From: Devosia lacusdianchii
Lineage (GTDB): Bacteria; Pseudomonadota; Alphaproteobacteria; Rhizobiales; Devosiaceae
Assembly: GCF_022429625.1 (NCBI RefSeq)
Contig: NZ_CP092483.1
Coordinates: forward strand, 2,790,001 to 2,854,000
Direction of reading: 5' to 3'
DNA length: 64,000 nt
The notes under the pieces are model-generated. The model did no database searches. It had not been told where the DNA came from and saw only the letters and a program-made list of their open reading frames with translations. Of the stretch, positions 19,204-27,514 are shown in pieces (position 1 is the stretch's first letter; each line of letters starts with the position of its first letter). A program made the translations under genes and the position numbers.

Positions 19204-19259
19204 TGCATAGCTAACATGCTAGGTGCCCAATTGTTGAGCAGACGCTCAGGCCATATATG
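19204..19259 (+). promoter_or_regulatory. promoter of sRNA 1: conserved box, -35, dyad, -10
   Basis: Box GCATAGCTAACATG at 19204-19217, -35 TTGTTG at 19231-19236, 17-bp spacer, -10 TATATG at 19254-19259. The spacer region carries a dyad, TGAGC AGAC GCTCA. Spacing is the same, within one base, as in the three promoters downstream. Confidence 0.65.
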
Positions 19260-19265
19260 ACCCCC

Positions 19266-19381
19266 AGCACAGCGGGCGCTTCTCCTCCTCCCTTGCGACC
19301 GCTGCGTTCCCTCCTTGCGGGACTTGCTCCTGCAACTTATGTGGCTCCGCTCTCCCCTCGAGCGGGGCCACATTTCTTTTC
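19266..19381 (+). ncRNA. small RNA 1 of a tandem anti-SD array
   Basis: About 116 nt from the predicted start (7 nt after the -10) to an intrinsic terminator. It has one CCTCCTCCC motif at 19284-19292, in a loop closed by CGC/GCG, and a second looser CCCTCC at 19309. The terminator is a 12-bp stem (GTGGCTCCGCTC at 19341-19352 with GAGCGGGGCCAC at 19360-19371) followed by TTTCTTTT. No open frame of merit. The motif is complementary to Shine-Dalgarno sequences, so a translation-repressor role is inferred from CCUCCUCCC-motif sRNAs (cuckoo/CcsR, alpha-r14) of other alphaproteobacteria. Confidence 0.7.
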
Positions 19382-19398
19382 CGGCACCTGCATCGTTT

Positions 19399-19453
19399 GC
19401 ATGGCTGACATGTCAGCCTCGCTATTGTCTACTGAACTGATCGAGTTCATATT
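19399..19453 (+). promoter_or_regulatory. promoter of sRNA 2: conserved box, -35, dyad, -10
   Basis: Box GCATGGCTGACATG at 19399-19412, overlapping a perfect 16-bp palindrome GGCTGACATGTCAGCC. -35 TTGTCT at 19425-19430, 17-bp spacer with dyad TGAACT GATCG AGTTCA, -10 CATATT at 19448-19453. Confidence 0.7.
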
Positions 19454-19459
19454 GCCATT

Positions 19460-19649
19460 GTCGCTGAGACGCGCTCCGTATCCTCCTCCCTCGGACCCCG
19501 TATCGCGACACCGAACCAAGATCGTATCCTCCTCCCTCGATCAAGGTTCATGGCAGAGCGGCATATCCTCCTCCCTTGCTCTCTGCCCCACTTTCGATTT
19601 GGCTTCGGCCCAGTCATCAAGCCCTGTCTCCGGACAGGGCTTTTTTTTT
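19460..19649 (+). ncRNA. small RNA 2 with three anti-SD hairpin loops
   Basis: About 190 nt. Three hairpins present the identical loop TATCCTCCTCCCT. Their closing stems are TCCG/CGGA (19475-19495), GATCG/CGATC (19520-19542) and GCA/TGC extended by GGCAGAG/CTCTGCC (19552-19587). The stems differ in sequence yet keep pairing, strong evidence for function as RNA. The terminator AAGCCCTGTC TCCG GACAGGGCTT at 19619-19642 runs into a long T tract. The 403-codon frame crossing this region is not a gene. Confidence 0.82.
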
Positions 19650-19703
19650 GCGCCGCCGACGCCTACGCCCATTGTCGAATGACAATTTGTCGCTGTTCAG
19701 AAT

Positions 19704-19758
19704 GCATGGCAGTCATGTTGACCCATGTATTGCTGACCAAACGGTCAAAACCTATATT
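19704..19758 (+). promoter_or_regulatory. promoter of sRNA 3: conserved box, -35, dyad, -10
   Basis: Box GCATGGCAGTCATG at 19704-19717, -35 TTGCTG at 19730-19735, 17-bp spacer with dyad TGACC AAAC GGTCA, -10 TATATT at 19753-19758. Confidence 0.72.
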
Positions 19759-19764
19759 GGCTTT

Positions 19765-19959
19765 GTCGCTGGTGACGCCGCTCCGTATCCTCCTCCCTCG
19801 GACCCGCGTCTTGCGACACCGGATCGAAGCCGTATCCTCCTCCCTCGGCTTGGGTCCACCTGGTCTGGCGCATATCCTCCTCCCTTGCGCAGGACCATTA
19901 CTCAGATTTGGCTTCGGCCCTATCATAAGGCTCCAACCTCGGTTGGAGCCTCTTTTTTT
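19765..19959 (+). ncRNA. small RNA 3 with three anti-SD hairpin loops
   Basis: About 195 nt and a close paralogue of sRNA 2. Three TATCCTCCTCCCT loops are closed by TCCG/CGGA (19782-19802), AAGCCG/CGGCTT (19827-19851) and GCGCA/TGCGC (19868-19890). After the third hairpin both sRNA 2 and 3 share GATTTGGCTTCGGCCC. Terminator AGGCTCCAACC TC GGTTGGAGCCT at 19928-19951, then C and seven Ts. The compensatory stem changes relative to sRNA 2 argue that loop presentation is what is selected. Confidence 0.82.
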
Positions 19960-19985
19960 GCCCGCATCGCGTCATCGGCGAATCT

Positions 19986-20040
19986 GCATGGCAGCACTTC
20001 CGATTGAGCGTTTGTGCCGCGTGGCTGGCTGTTGGATAAC
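19986..20040 (+). promoter_or_regulatory. promoter of sRNA 4: conserved box, -35, -10
   Basis: Box GCATGGCAGCACTT at 19986-19999 (second half diverged), -35 TTGTGC at 20012-20017 at the same 26-nt distance as in copies 2 and 3, 17-bp spacer, -10 GATAAC at 20035-20040. The spacer dyad of the other copies is not obvious here. Confidence 0.5.
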
Positions 20041-20046
20041 CAGTCC

Positions 20047-20147
20047 AACGGTTTCGGCGGCGTTCGTGGCGCCGCTCCTCCAAGGTCAGAAGCCCCGGCT
20101 GAAGACCCCTAGGCCCTGCCCATCCCCTCGGGCAGGGCCTTTCTGTT
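20047..20147 (+). ncRNA. small RNA 4, diverged member of the array
   Basis: About 100 nt. It keeps only a shortened CTCCTCC at 20075-20081, next to a GC-rich stem region, and ends in a strong terminator, AGGCCCTGCCC ATCCCCTC GGGCAGGGCCT at 20111-20140, then TTCTGTTT. Placed in the array by its upstream box, promoter spacing and terminator; the RNA body itself is diverged. Confidence 0.55.
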
Positions 20148-20288
20148 TCCAGCGGTCGTTTCTGCCCGCTGTCCCGGCAAGATCTGCCTCCCAAGCTGCG
20201 TTCCAATCCGTTAAGCCATTGATTTTACTTGGTAGGCCTACGGCATGGCGCTTGCATAGTGTTCCGCAGCAGATCGCAGGAGCGCGCC

Positions 20289-21401
20289 ATGGTAGCCGTC
20301 GGTACCGCCTACTCCAACACCAGCTACCTGAGCCTGGCTTCAACCCTGGCGGCCAACAACGCTGCATCGGGCACCGCAAATGCCAGCGCCTCGCAGCCAA
20401 CCAGCACCGAACAGGCGGCTACCTCGGTCACCCTGTCCAGCGCCGCCATGGCCGCCTTGGCGGTCAAGGACTTCGCAACGGTCATTGCCGACGCCAAAGC
20501 CAAGCTCACCGCCCTGCTCAAGGACGCCGACCGCACCTCCCCGCTCGAAGGCGGCAAACTGGCGCTCGACCTGTCGAGTCTGGATCCGCGCGAGCTTTAC
20601 GCCATGGCCAGCGACAAGAGCTTCACCGAAGACGAGCGCGCCGCCGCTGGCCTCGAAATGCAGCGCCGCTTCGAGGCCGCCATGGCCGGCCCCGCCGCTC
20701 TCGCCAAGGTCACCGGCAATTACACCGGCCTCTACAAGGCCGCCGCCGAATATCTCGATAGCCTCGGCGCCGAGGAAAAAGCCGACGCGGACTGGATCAA
20801 TGGCCGCGCCGCCGTCACCGAAGGCCTCAAGCAGCTCCAGACCGACCCCAAGAAACTGCCCGATGCCGGCGACGACGATCCGGTAGCGCTCTATCTGGCG
20901 CTGGTAAAAGCCGGTGAAGAGTCCAAGCCGCAGAACATTGGCGACGTCGCCACCAGCGCCCGCAAGGCGCTCGACAAGCTCTATGCCGATGCCATCAAGA
21001 ACGGTAAGGCGCCCACCTTCAACAAGCAGACCACGGTCGGCACCTTTATCGACATGTCGAGCTTCGACAGCCGGACCCTGTCCTCGATCGCGCTCAATAC
21101 CGGCAACAAGTTTTCCGCCGAAGAGGTCCGGGCGGCCGAAGGCGCCATGCGCTCCAAGAGCGGCGCCGCGCTGCTGGCCGGCTTCCAGAGCGCTGCCAAA
21201 TCCAGCGACCCCACCGCCTTCAGCCAGAACATCATCTCGCTCTACTCATCCATGAGTGCCGAGGAGCGCCAGGCCGCCGGCTGGAGCACCGAGTTCTACC
21301 AGACCGCCCTGGCCAGCTACCAGACCACGTCCAAACTCACCCAGATGTTCGCCGAAGCCGGCGGCAGCAATACCGGCTTTCTAAGCTGGATGGGAAAATA
21401 G
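20289..21401 (+). CDS. hypothetical protein, Ala/Ser-rich N-terminus
   Basis: 370 aa with AGGAG seven bases before the ATG. No classical signal peptide or membrane span. The first 50 residues are low-complexity Ala/Ser/Thr/Asn; the remainder is helical and charged. Loosely repeated elements occur: LSSLDPRELYAMASDKSFTEDERAAA and MSSFDSRTLSSIALNTGNKFSAEEVRAA look like two copies of one motif, and each is followed by an AMAG/ALLAGF and a YLDSL or LYSSM segment. It may therefore be an internal duplication. The style recalls flagellar or secreted structural proteins, but I recognise no family. Confidence 0.75.
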   Translation: MVAVGTAYSNTSYLSLASTLAANNAASGTANASASQPTSTEQAATSVTLSSAAMAALAVKDFATVIADAKAKLTALLKDADRTSPLEGGKLALDLSSLDPRELYAMASDKSFTEDERAAAGLEMQRRFEAAMAGPAALAKVTGNYTGLYKAAAEYLDSLGAEEKADADWINGRAAVTEGLKQLQTDPKKLPDAGDDDPVALYLALVKAGEESKPQNIGDVATSARKALDKLYADAIKNGKAPTFNKQTTVGTFIDMSSFDSRTLSSIALNTGNKFSAEEVRAAEGAMRSKSGAALLAGFQSAAKSSDPTAFSQNIISLYSSMSAEERQAAGWSTEFYQTALASYQTTSKLTQMFAEAGGSNTGFLSWMGK

Positions 21402-21471
21402 GCGCACAACGGAGCTTCAACGCCAGTTAGCCGTTAAGCCACCGACATTTCATCCGGTCCCTGGAGGCACA

Positions 21472-21936
21472 TTGACGCTGCGCGGTTGGGCGACCTTTGC
21501 ATGGCAGGCTGACTATAGTCAGTTCTATCTCATCGACGGCGACGATCTCGACTTCGCGGCGCCGATCGAGATTACCCCGGAGATGGAGCGTCGAAGCCTG
21601 GCCGTTCTCGAGCGCGGCCTCGTGATCTACACCGGCGGCTGCCTGCAGCAGCACATCCGCATCCAGATTTACGACACCGAACCCGATCATCCGCCGGTCG
21701 AAGTCATGAGCACCAATCCCTGGACCCGGATCGAAACGGTCGAGGCACGCTTCCCCTCACAGCGCTTCACCCTCTCCGGCCCATCGACGCCCTATCCCCT
21801 GCCCGGCGGGCCCACATTCTTCCTCGACAGCGCCAGCATCACCGCCCGCATCCACTGGATGGAGTTCCAAGGCATCCGCGACGACAGCGTCCCCGTCGAT
21901 CCCGACATCATCGAAGTCTCGATCTGGCCGAGCTAA
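21472..21936 (+). CDS. conserved hypothetical protein
   Basis: 154 aa from a TTG start with a strong GGAGG five nt upstream; there is no ATG nearby. Soluble, beta-rich and acidic, with many aromatic residues (MTLRGWATFAWQADYSQFYL). No recognised domain. It is 70 bases after the preceding hypothetical gene and convergent with a marR-type gene. Confidence 0.65.
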   Translation: MTLRGWATFAWQADYSQFYLIDGDDLDFAAPIEITPEMERRSLAVLERGLVIYTGGCLQQHIRIQIYDTEPDHPPVEVMSTNPWTRIETVEARFPSQRFTLSGPSTPYPLPGGPTFFLDSASITARIHWMEFQGIRDDSVPVDPDIIEVSIWPS

Positions 21937-21943
21937 TTCGGCG

Positions 21944-22405
21944 CTATTCCATCTCGAATAGCTGATCGAGCGCTTCTTCAAGATTAGCAAACGCCGGGCC
22001 GCCCAAGGCCGCGCGATAGCGATCTTCGATTTCGAGCTTGACCGCATTGGCATCGGCCAGGGCCTGAGCGCCCTTGTGCGTCAACTGTACGATCCGCGAC
22101 CGCGCGTCAGCGGCATCGGTCACCCTTTCAACCACGCCGAGTTCGACCAGCGCATCGACATGCTGTTGCACGGCCTGCTTGCTGACACCCATCAGCGCCG
22201 CCAGCTCGCCCTGTGGCACGCCGGTCTCGCGCAGGTGGCCAACGATCTGGCCCGGCGCCTGCGTCATCCAGGCATGCCCTCGCGCCACCATCGCCGCATC
22301 GAACTCGCCCTTCCACTTTCGGCTGAGCCGGGTCAGGCGCCAACCAATGTGGTCGATCAGCCGTGGTCGTGGAATTTCGTCAAGTCTCTTGACCAATGCC
22401 GACAC
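21944..22405 (-). CDS. MarR-family transcriptional regulator
   Basis: 153 aa. Winged-helix core: PQGELAALMGVSKQAVQQHVDALVELGVVERVTDAADARSRIV, with the DxRSR wing typical of MarR. Flanking helices give the dimerisation region. Divergent from the cupin gene with a 46-bp intergenic region containing a repeated GGTACNAGAC motif, so it probably controls the cupin gene and itself. Confidence 0.9.
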   Translation of the reverse strand: MSALVKRLDEIPRPRLIDHIGWRLTRLSRKWKGEFDAAMVARGHAWMTQAPGQIVGHLRETGVPQGELAALMGVSKQAVQQHVDALVELGVVERVTDAADARSRIVQLTHKGAQALADANAVKLEIEDRYRAALGGPAFANLEEALDQLFEME

Positions 22406-22418
22406 CTCCGTTAGTCAA

Positions 22419-22446
22419 GGTACTAGACGATAACACGGTACGAGAC
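22419..22446. promoter_or_regulatory. candidate MarR operator (direct repeat)
   Basis: GGTACTAGAC at 22419-22428 and GGTACGAGAC at 22437-22446, 18 bp start to start, between the divergent marR-type and cupin genes. Confidence 0.4.
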
Positions 22447-22451
22447 ACGTC

Positions 22452-22826
22452 ATGACCCTTATTAGCGCAGCAAGCGCACCCAAATTCCAGCTGCCCGGCA
22501 CACTATTCACCGGCCTTGCATCGCCGGCACGTGGTTCTTCGGAGAATGCCGTGTGGCACACGCGAAGCGAACCCGGCAGCACCGGGGCCGTTCACCAGCT
22601 AACCCGCGAAGAAGTCTTTGTCTGCATCGCCGGCGAAGGCGAAGCTAGGATCGGCGCCGCGAGCTTCCGCCTCACGCAGGGCGACGCCTTGATCGTGCCT
22701 GCCGACACCGATTTCTCGCTTTCCAATCCGGGCCAGGTTCCCTTTGAGGCAATCGTGGTATTTCCCGTCGGCGGCCAGGCCGTCCGCCCCGGCCACGCCC
22801 CCTTTACGCCGCCCTGGGCCGAGTAG
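22452..22826 (+). CDS. cupin-domain protein
   Basis: 124 aa. Single cupin barrel: REEVFVCIAGEGEARIGAASFRLTQGDALIVPADTDFSLSN includes the second half of cupin motif 1 and motif 2. The canonical HxH metal ligands of motif 1 are not clear (HTRSEPGSTGAVHQLTREE). Small soluble protein, presumably binding a small ligand sensed or controlled together with the adjacent MarR regulator. Confidence 0.82.
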   Translation: MTLISAASAPKFQLPGTLFTGLASPARGSSENAVWHTRSEPGSTGAVHQLTREEVFVCIAGEGEARIGAASFRLTQGDALIVPADTDFSLSNPGQVPFEAIVVFPVGGQAVRPGHAPFTPPWAE

Positions 22827-22828
22827 CG

Positions 22829-23344
22829 CTAAACCAGCGCAAAACTGCGCTGCACGATCACGGGTGGGAACCTGACCAGCTCGAGGCGAATGGCGCGGGC
22901 CAGCACTTGGGCCGGCCACTGCTCCGCGACCAGGGCCATAGCTGTGTCTACGTTTCCCAGCATCTGCAGCGTTACGTGCGGCACCCATTGGTTCGGGCGG
23001 TAATGCGTCCGAACCTGATTCACTGGCAGGAGCGAGAGCAAGCGTGTGTGCAGGTCCGTCAGCGCGGCGCCTCCGTCAACCGCCAGCCAGACGATCGAAG
23101 TGCCCTCGAACTGTCGCACCCCACCGAGTTGTAGGCTCAGCGCGCCGTACCCTGGGAGACTTGTTAGCGCCCCCTCGACCACGTCCTGACTAGGCTCATC
23201 ATCCAGCACTGCCAGCGACAGATGCGGCGCATAGCCGAGCTGGAGCATATCTTCGCTAATGCCCGCGTCGGCCAATGCCGTCCAGACCGCACTTACCGCC
23301 GCCTCGGTCTCCGCATCGAACCTCAGGCAGAAGGCATAGGCCAT
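22829..23344 (-). CDS. 2'-5' RNA ligase (LigT) family protein, 2H phosphoesterase
   Basis: 171 aa. Two HxS/T motifs, PHLSLAVL near 41 and PHVTLQML near 123, spaced as in 2H phosphoesterases. Cytoplasmic. May act on 2'-5' linked or 2',3'-cyclic phosphates; the substrate is unknown. Six bases downstream of the aspartate aminotransferase gene on the same strand. Confidence 0.85.
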   Translation of the reverse strand: MAYAFCLRFDAETEAAVSAVWTALADAGISEDMLQLGYAPHLSLAVLDDEPSQDVVEGALTSLPGYGALSLQLGGVRQFEGTSIVWLAVDGGAALTDLHTRLLSLLPVNQVRTHYRPNQWVPHVTLQMLGNVDTAMALVAEQWPAQVLARAIRLELVRFPPVIVQRSFALV

Positions 23345-23350
23345 CCCGTC

Positions 23351-24610
<1,260 letters not shown>

Positions 24611-25678
24611 CTAGGAGCGCGGCGGCGCCGTGGATTCGCGCACCGCCAGCCGGGCCGGCAGAACCTGCCGGCCGCTCACCTGCGTGCCGCCCAGTGCCGC
24701 ATCGACCGCCCTCCGGGCGATCTCCTTCATCGGCTGCTCGATGGTTGTGAGTTTGGGCGTCGCGACGGCCGCCTCCGGCACCCCGTCGAAACCGACCATC
24801 GATACGTCGCCGGGCACTGTCCGGCCATTGCGGAACAGCCAATCCACCGCATGCATTGCAATCTTGTCGGACATGGCCAGGATTGCCGTAGGCGGCTCCG
24901 CCACCGCGAACATCTCCGCCATCACGTCGTGGGTGGAGCTCTCGTTCTCGCGGGTTTCGTAGATCGGCACCGATCGCGGGTCGATGCCGGCCGCCTCCAG
25001 CGCCTGCCAATAGCCCAGCGCACGATCGCGCGTCGTCGTATAGGTCGCCGATTTCACGTCTTCGACGCCGACGAGACCATGGTGATCGTCCGTCAGCTCG
25101 GTTGCGAGGATGGCCAGCTTCCGGTGCCCTAGCCCGAGCATATGTTCCGCCGCCATCCGCGCCCCGCCGACATTGTCGACGCCGATGGCGGGGATTGTGC
25201 TGTCTTCCGCTCCAATGGCCAGCGCCACATAGGGGATTTGGCGCTGCCGCGTAATCTCCACCAGCCGCTCGCCGCCTTCGACGCACAGCAGGATGAACCC
25301 ATCCACCAGCGCCGACTGGATGTTCCAGGCCAGCCGCTCGTCATTGAGCGCCGAGACCAGCGCCACCCCCGCCCCGCGCGCGTCGCAGATTTCCGAAATC
25401 TGGCTCATCAACTGCCGCGCCCACAGGTCCTCGAAGAAATAGCTGATCGGCTCGATCGCGGCCACGCCCACCGCATTGACCTTGCCCTGCCGCAACAGCC
25501 GTCCGGTCACGCTCGGACCGGCATAACCAAGCTGCTTGGCCACGGCCATCACATGCTCACGCACCTCCTCGCGCACCACTTCAGGCTTGCTGAAGACATT
25601 GGAAGCCGTGCCCTGGGACACCCCTGCTGCCTTTGCCACATCCTTGAGTTTCACGCCGGATTCGCTGCCGCGAGCCAA
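24611..25678 (-). CDS. LacI-family transcriptional repressor
   Basis: About 355 aa. Helix-turn-helix LKDVAKAAGVSQGTASNVFSKPEVV followed by a periplasmic-binding-like ligand domain. The AAGGAG site directly abuts the ATG at 25687, so the TTG three codons later (25678), with a 9-nt spacing, fits better; the open frame itself reaches 25789. It is divergent from a 65-aa gene, and the gap holds four TTGNACCGNTNCAA boxes, two of which would lie between the longest start and the preferred one. The ligand is probably a sugar, but no transport or catabolic genes adjoin it. Confidence 0.88.
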   Translation of the reverse strand: MARGSESGVKLKDVAKAAGVSQGTASNVFSKPEVVREEVREHVMAVAKQLGYAGPSVTGRLLRQGKVNAVGVAAIEPISYFFEDLWARQLMSQISEICDARGAGVALVSALNDERLAWNIQSALVDGFILLCVEGGERLVEITRQRQIPYVALAIGAEDSTIPAIGVDNVGGARMAAEHMLGLGHRKLAILATELTDDHHGLVGVEDVKSATYTTTRDRALGYWQALEAAGIDPRSVPIYETRENESSTHDVMAEMFAVAEPPTAILAMSDKIAMHAVDWLFRNGRTVPGDVSMVGFDGVPEAAVATPKLTTIEQPMKEIARRAVDAALGGTQVSGRQVLPARLAVRESTAPPRS

Positions 25679-25695
25679 ATGACCCATCTCCTTCG

Positions 25696-25823
25696 TTGAA
25701 CCGATCCAATTGATATAGCACAACTTTTGTACCGATTCAATTTGTGCTTGACTCATCACCATCCGAGTCCTAGATTTGAACCGGTTCAACGCCTTATCGC
25801 GTCGCCAAATTGAACCGATTCAA
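25696..25823. promoter_or_regulatory. four LacI-type operators
   Basis: Palindromes of the form TTGAACCG/ATTCAA at 25696-25709 (TTGAACCGATCCAA), 25727-25740 (TTGTACCGATTCAA), 25776-25789 (TTGAACCGGTTCAA, perfect) and 25810-25823 (TTGAACCGATTCAA). A central CG is typical of LacI/GalR operators. They span the whole region between the repressor gene and the small gene at 25837. Confidence 0.8.
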
Positions 25824-25836
25824 TCGGAGAGACAAA

Positions 25837-26034
25837 ATGATCCCTGCCAGCTATCTGTTCAAGGATATCTACACTCAGAAGTGGGTGGAGCCAGACGCGA
25901 CGCCCGCCATTGTTGAAAACCGCGGCCACTTCCTCGACGGCCTGATGACCCCGATCGCCGGGGCCATCAGCGCCATGGTGCATCGCCGTACCCATCGCAC
26001 CGCCAAGTATTTCGGCAGCCACGCCTATGACTAA
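25837..26034 (+). CDS. small conserved-looking hypothetical protein under LacI-type control
   Basis: 65 aa starting MIPASYLFKDIYTQKWVEP, with GGAG eight bases before the ATG. A hydrophobic stretch of about 15 residues (FLDGLMTPIAGAISAMV) is followed by a basic tail (HRRTHRTAKYFGSHAYD), which could be an amphipathic membrane-associated helix. I do not recognise it. Four repressor operators in front of it are the main evidence that it is a regulated gene, not a chance frame. Confidence 0.65.
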   Translation: MIPASYLFKDIYTQKWVEPDATPAIVENRGHFLDGLMTPIAGAISAMVHRRTHRTAKYFGSHAYD

Positions 26035-26061
26035 GGCCGCCAGTACCTCCAGCCGGCGTCG

Positions 26062-26478
26062 CTAAATCCCGACGCCGGCTTCCTTCCGCAAAGCCACTGC
26101 GATGATCCGCCAGCCCTGCTCCGGCTCATCTACGAGCTGATAAAGCGCCTCGTAGAGCCCCTGGTCCGGCCCCACCAGCCGCACCACCTGCATCACCGCC
26201 CCATCGTTGATCCGGTTGAACTCGCCAAAACTGTGCGACCGGGAATCGACGATCGGCTGATATCCGGTCGCCACCACAGCCGCATAAAATGCGTCCGGTT
26301 GTCCCTCGAACTGGGTACGAAATCCTTCCCCGGCAAACGTCAGCGCGGCCGCCCCATCCTTGGCGCGAAACGCCTCGATCTGCCCGGTAACCGTCGCCTG
26401 CCAGGGTGCTTCATCATTCTGAGCGGCTGCTGGAAAAACCAGCGCCAACAGCATCGTCAAAACCAGAAATACGCGCAT
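26062..26478 (-). CDS. DUF4864 family secreted protein
   Basis: 138 aa. Signal peptide MRVFLVLTMLLALVFPAAAQ. The mature part matches the DUF4864 pattern (TGQIEAFRAKDGAAALTFAGEGFRTQF, then GWRIIAVALRKE). Function unknown. Convergent with the 65-aa gene. Confidence 0.82.
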   Translation of the reverse strand: MRVFLVLTMLLALVFPAAAQNDEAPWQATVTGQIEAFRAKDGAAALTFAGEGFRTQFEGQPDAFYAAVVATGYQPIVDSRSHSFGEFNRINDGAVMQVVRLVGPDQGLYEALYQLVDEPEQGWRIIAVALRKEAGVGI

Positions 26479-26626
26479 GCCCGCCTCCTGATCCTGTGCA
26501 CGCCAAGAAGCGTCGCCACAGTTCTGCCGTCAAATGGTACGCGACCGACCAAATTCGACACAAACTCGAACCGCATTCGCATGGCCTACTGGGTCCATTG
26601 CGAAGACAAGGTACGACGTCGACCCC

Positions 26627-26926
26627 ATGCATAAATCTACGTCTCCAAAGCGGAAAAGTTTCAAGCTCTACGCCATCGCTTCCACGGTTCTGGTCACCTC
26701 CGGCTCCGTAGCTGCCCTGGTTGCTGGCGTCACACCGGCAACCGCTGCGAACCTTGCGACCCAGCCGGATACGCAAATCGCAGTCTTCATGGTTCCGCTC
26801 ACCATTCTCGTCCTCGCGATCATGTTCGAGGTCACGCGTTTTGCCTTGCGTGGCCACCTCCCGGCCGAAGCACCTCTTCGCCGGCAAGCCCGTCGCCATT
26901 GGTCCCCCGGCCGCGGCGAAGGCTGA
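26627..26926 (+). CDS. small membrane protein, unknown
   Basis: 99 aa. Start MHKSTSPKRKSFKLYAIAST: basic N-terminus, then a first hydrophobic segment (residues about 14-34) and a second (about 45-65, IAVFMVPLTILVLAIMFEVTRFAL), ending in an Arg/Pro-rich tail. Predicted two-span inner-membrane protein. Followed by an intrinsic terminator, which supports transcription in this direction. No family recognised. Confidence 0.6.
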   Translation: MHKSTSPKRKSFKLYAIASTVLVTSGSVAALVAGVTPATAANLATQPDTQIAVFMVPLTILVLAIMFEVTRFALRGHLPAEAPLRRQARRHWSPGRGEG

Positions 26927-26956
26927 CCTTCTGGTTCCTTGACCAACGTCACGACT

Positions 26957-26985
26957 GGGCCGGCCGAGCGCCGGCCCTTTTCTTT
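26957..26985 (+). terminator. intrinsic terminator
   Basis: GGGCCGGC CGAGC GCCGGCCC followed by TTTTCTTT, 30 bases after the small membrane-protein gene. Confidence 0.8.
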
Positions 26986-27069
26986 GCGCTGGAGTTGGAC
27001 ACTCAGACAAACCGCCTATTGCGGCTGCCCCCGCACAGGTCCAGTCTCTCCCCCGAGGAGGACTTCACG

Positions 27070-27498
27070 ATGTTTGTCGATACCATCCTTCAAACCAAGG
27101 GCGTGGTCGTTCACACCCTTCCCGAAAGGGATACGCTGGCCGACGCCGTGGCCATGCTCAACAGCCACAATATCGGCGCCGTGGTGGTCACCGACGCGGC
27201 CGGCGCCATCACCGGCATTGTCTCCGAACGCGACATTGTCCGCCGCCTCGGCAAGGATGCGGCAGCCACCCTCGCCCTTCGCATCGGCGATTGCATGACT
27301 CGAGGTGTGGTAACCTGCACCCGCGAGACCACCATCGCCGACGTGATGGAGCGGATGACGCGCCACCGCATCCGCCATATGCCGGTCACCGAAGGGGGCG
27401 CGCTCATCGGCATTGTGTCCATCGGCGACGTGGTCAAGCACAAGATTGAGGAAGCCGAACACGAAGCCGAAGTGCTAAGAGAGTACATCGCTTCCTGA
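27070..27498 (+). CDS. CBS-domain pair protein
   Basis: 142 aa with GAGGAGGA before the ATG. Two CBS repeats: residues about 15-70 (DTLADAVAMLNSHNIGAVVVTDAAGAITGIVSERDIVRRL) and 80-135 (TTIADVMERMTRHRIRHMPVTEGGALIGIVSIGDVVKHKI). Stand-alone CBS pairs bind adenosine nucleotides and regulate partner enzymes. Alphaproteobacterial relatives are common, but the partner is unknown. Confidence 0.92.
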   Translation: MFVDTILQTKGVVVHTLPERDTLADAVAMLNSHNIGAVVVTDAAGAITGIVSERDIVRRLGKDAAATLALRIGDCMTRGVVTCTRETTIADVMERMTRHRIRHMPVTEGGALIGIVSIGDVVKHKIEEAEHEAEVLREYIAS

Positions 27499-27514
27499 CT
27501 TTCCGGACGTTCCG

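Noticed and set aside
19280..19890. Repeated CCTCCTCCC units as a CRISPR-like array
   Set aside because: Repeats are short, lie in hairpin loops with different stems, have irregular spacing, and no cas genes are present.
19550..20761. A 403-codon open frame across the sRNA array
   Set aside because: It reads through two intrinsic terminators and three promoters, has Cys/Arg/Pro-rich translation with no domain, and overlaps the well-supported gene at 20289 in another frame.
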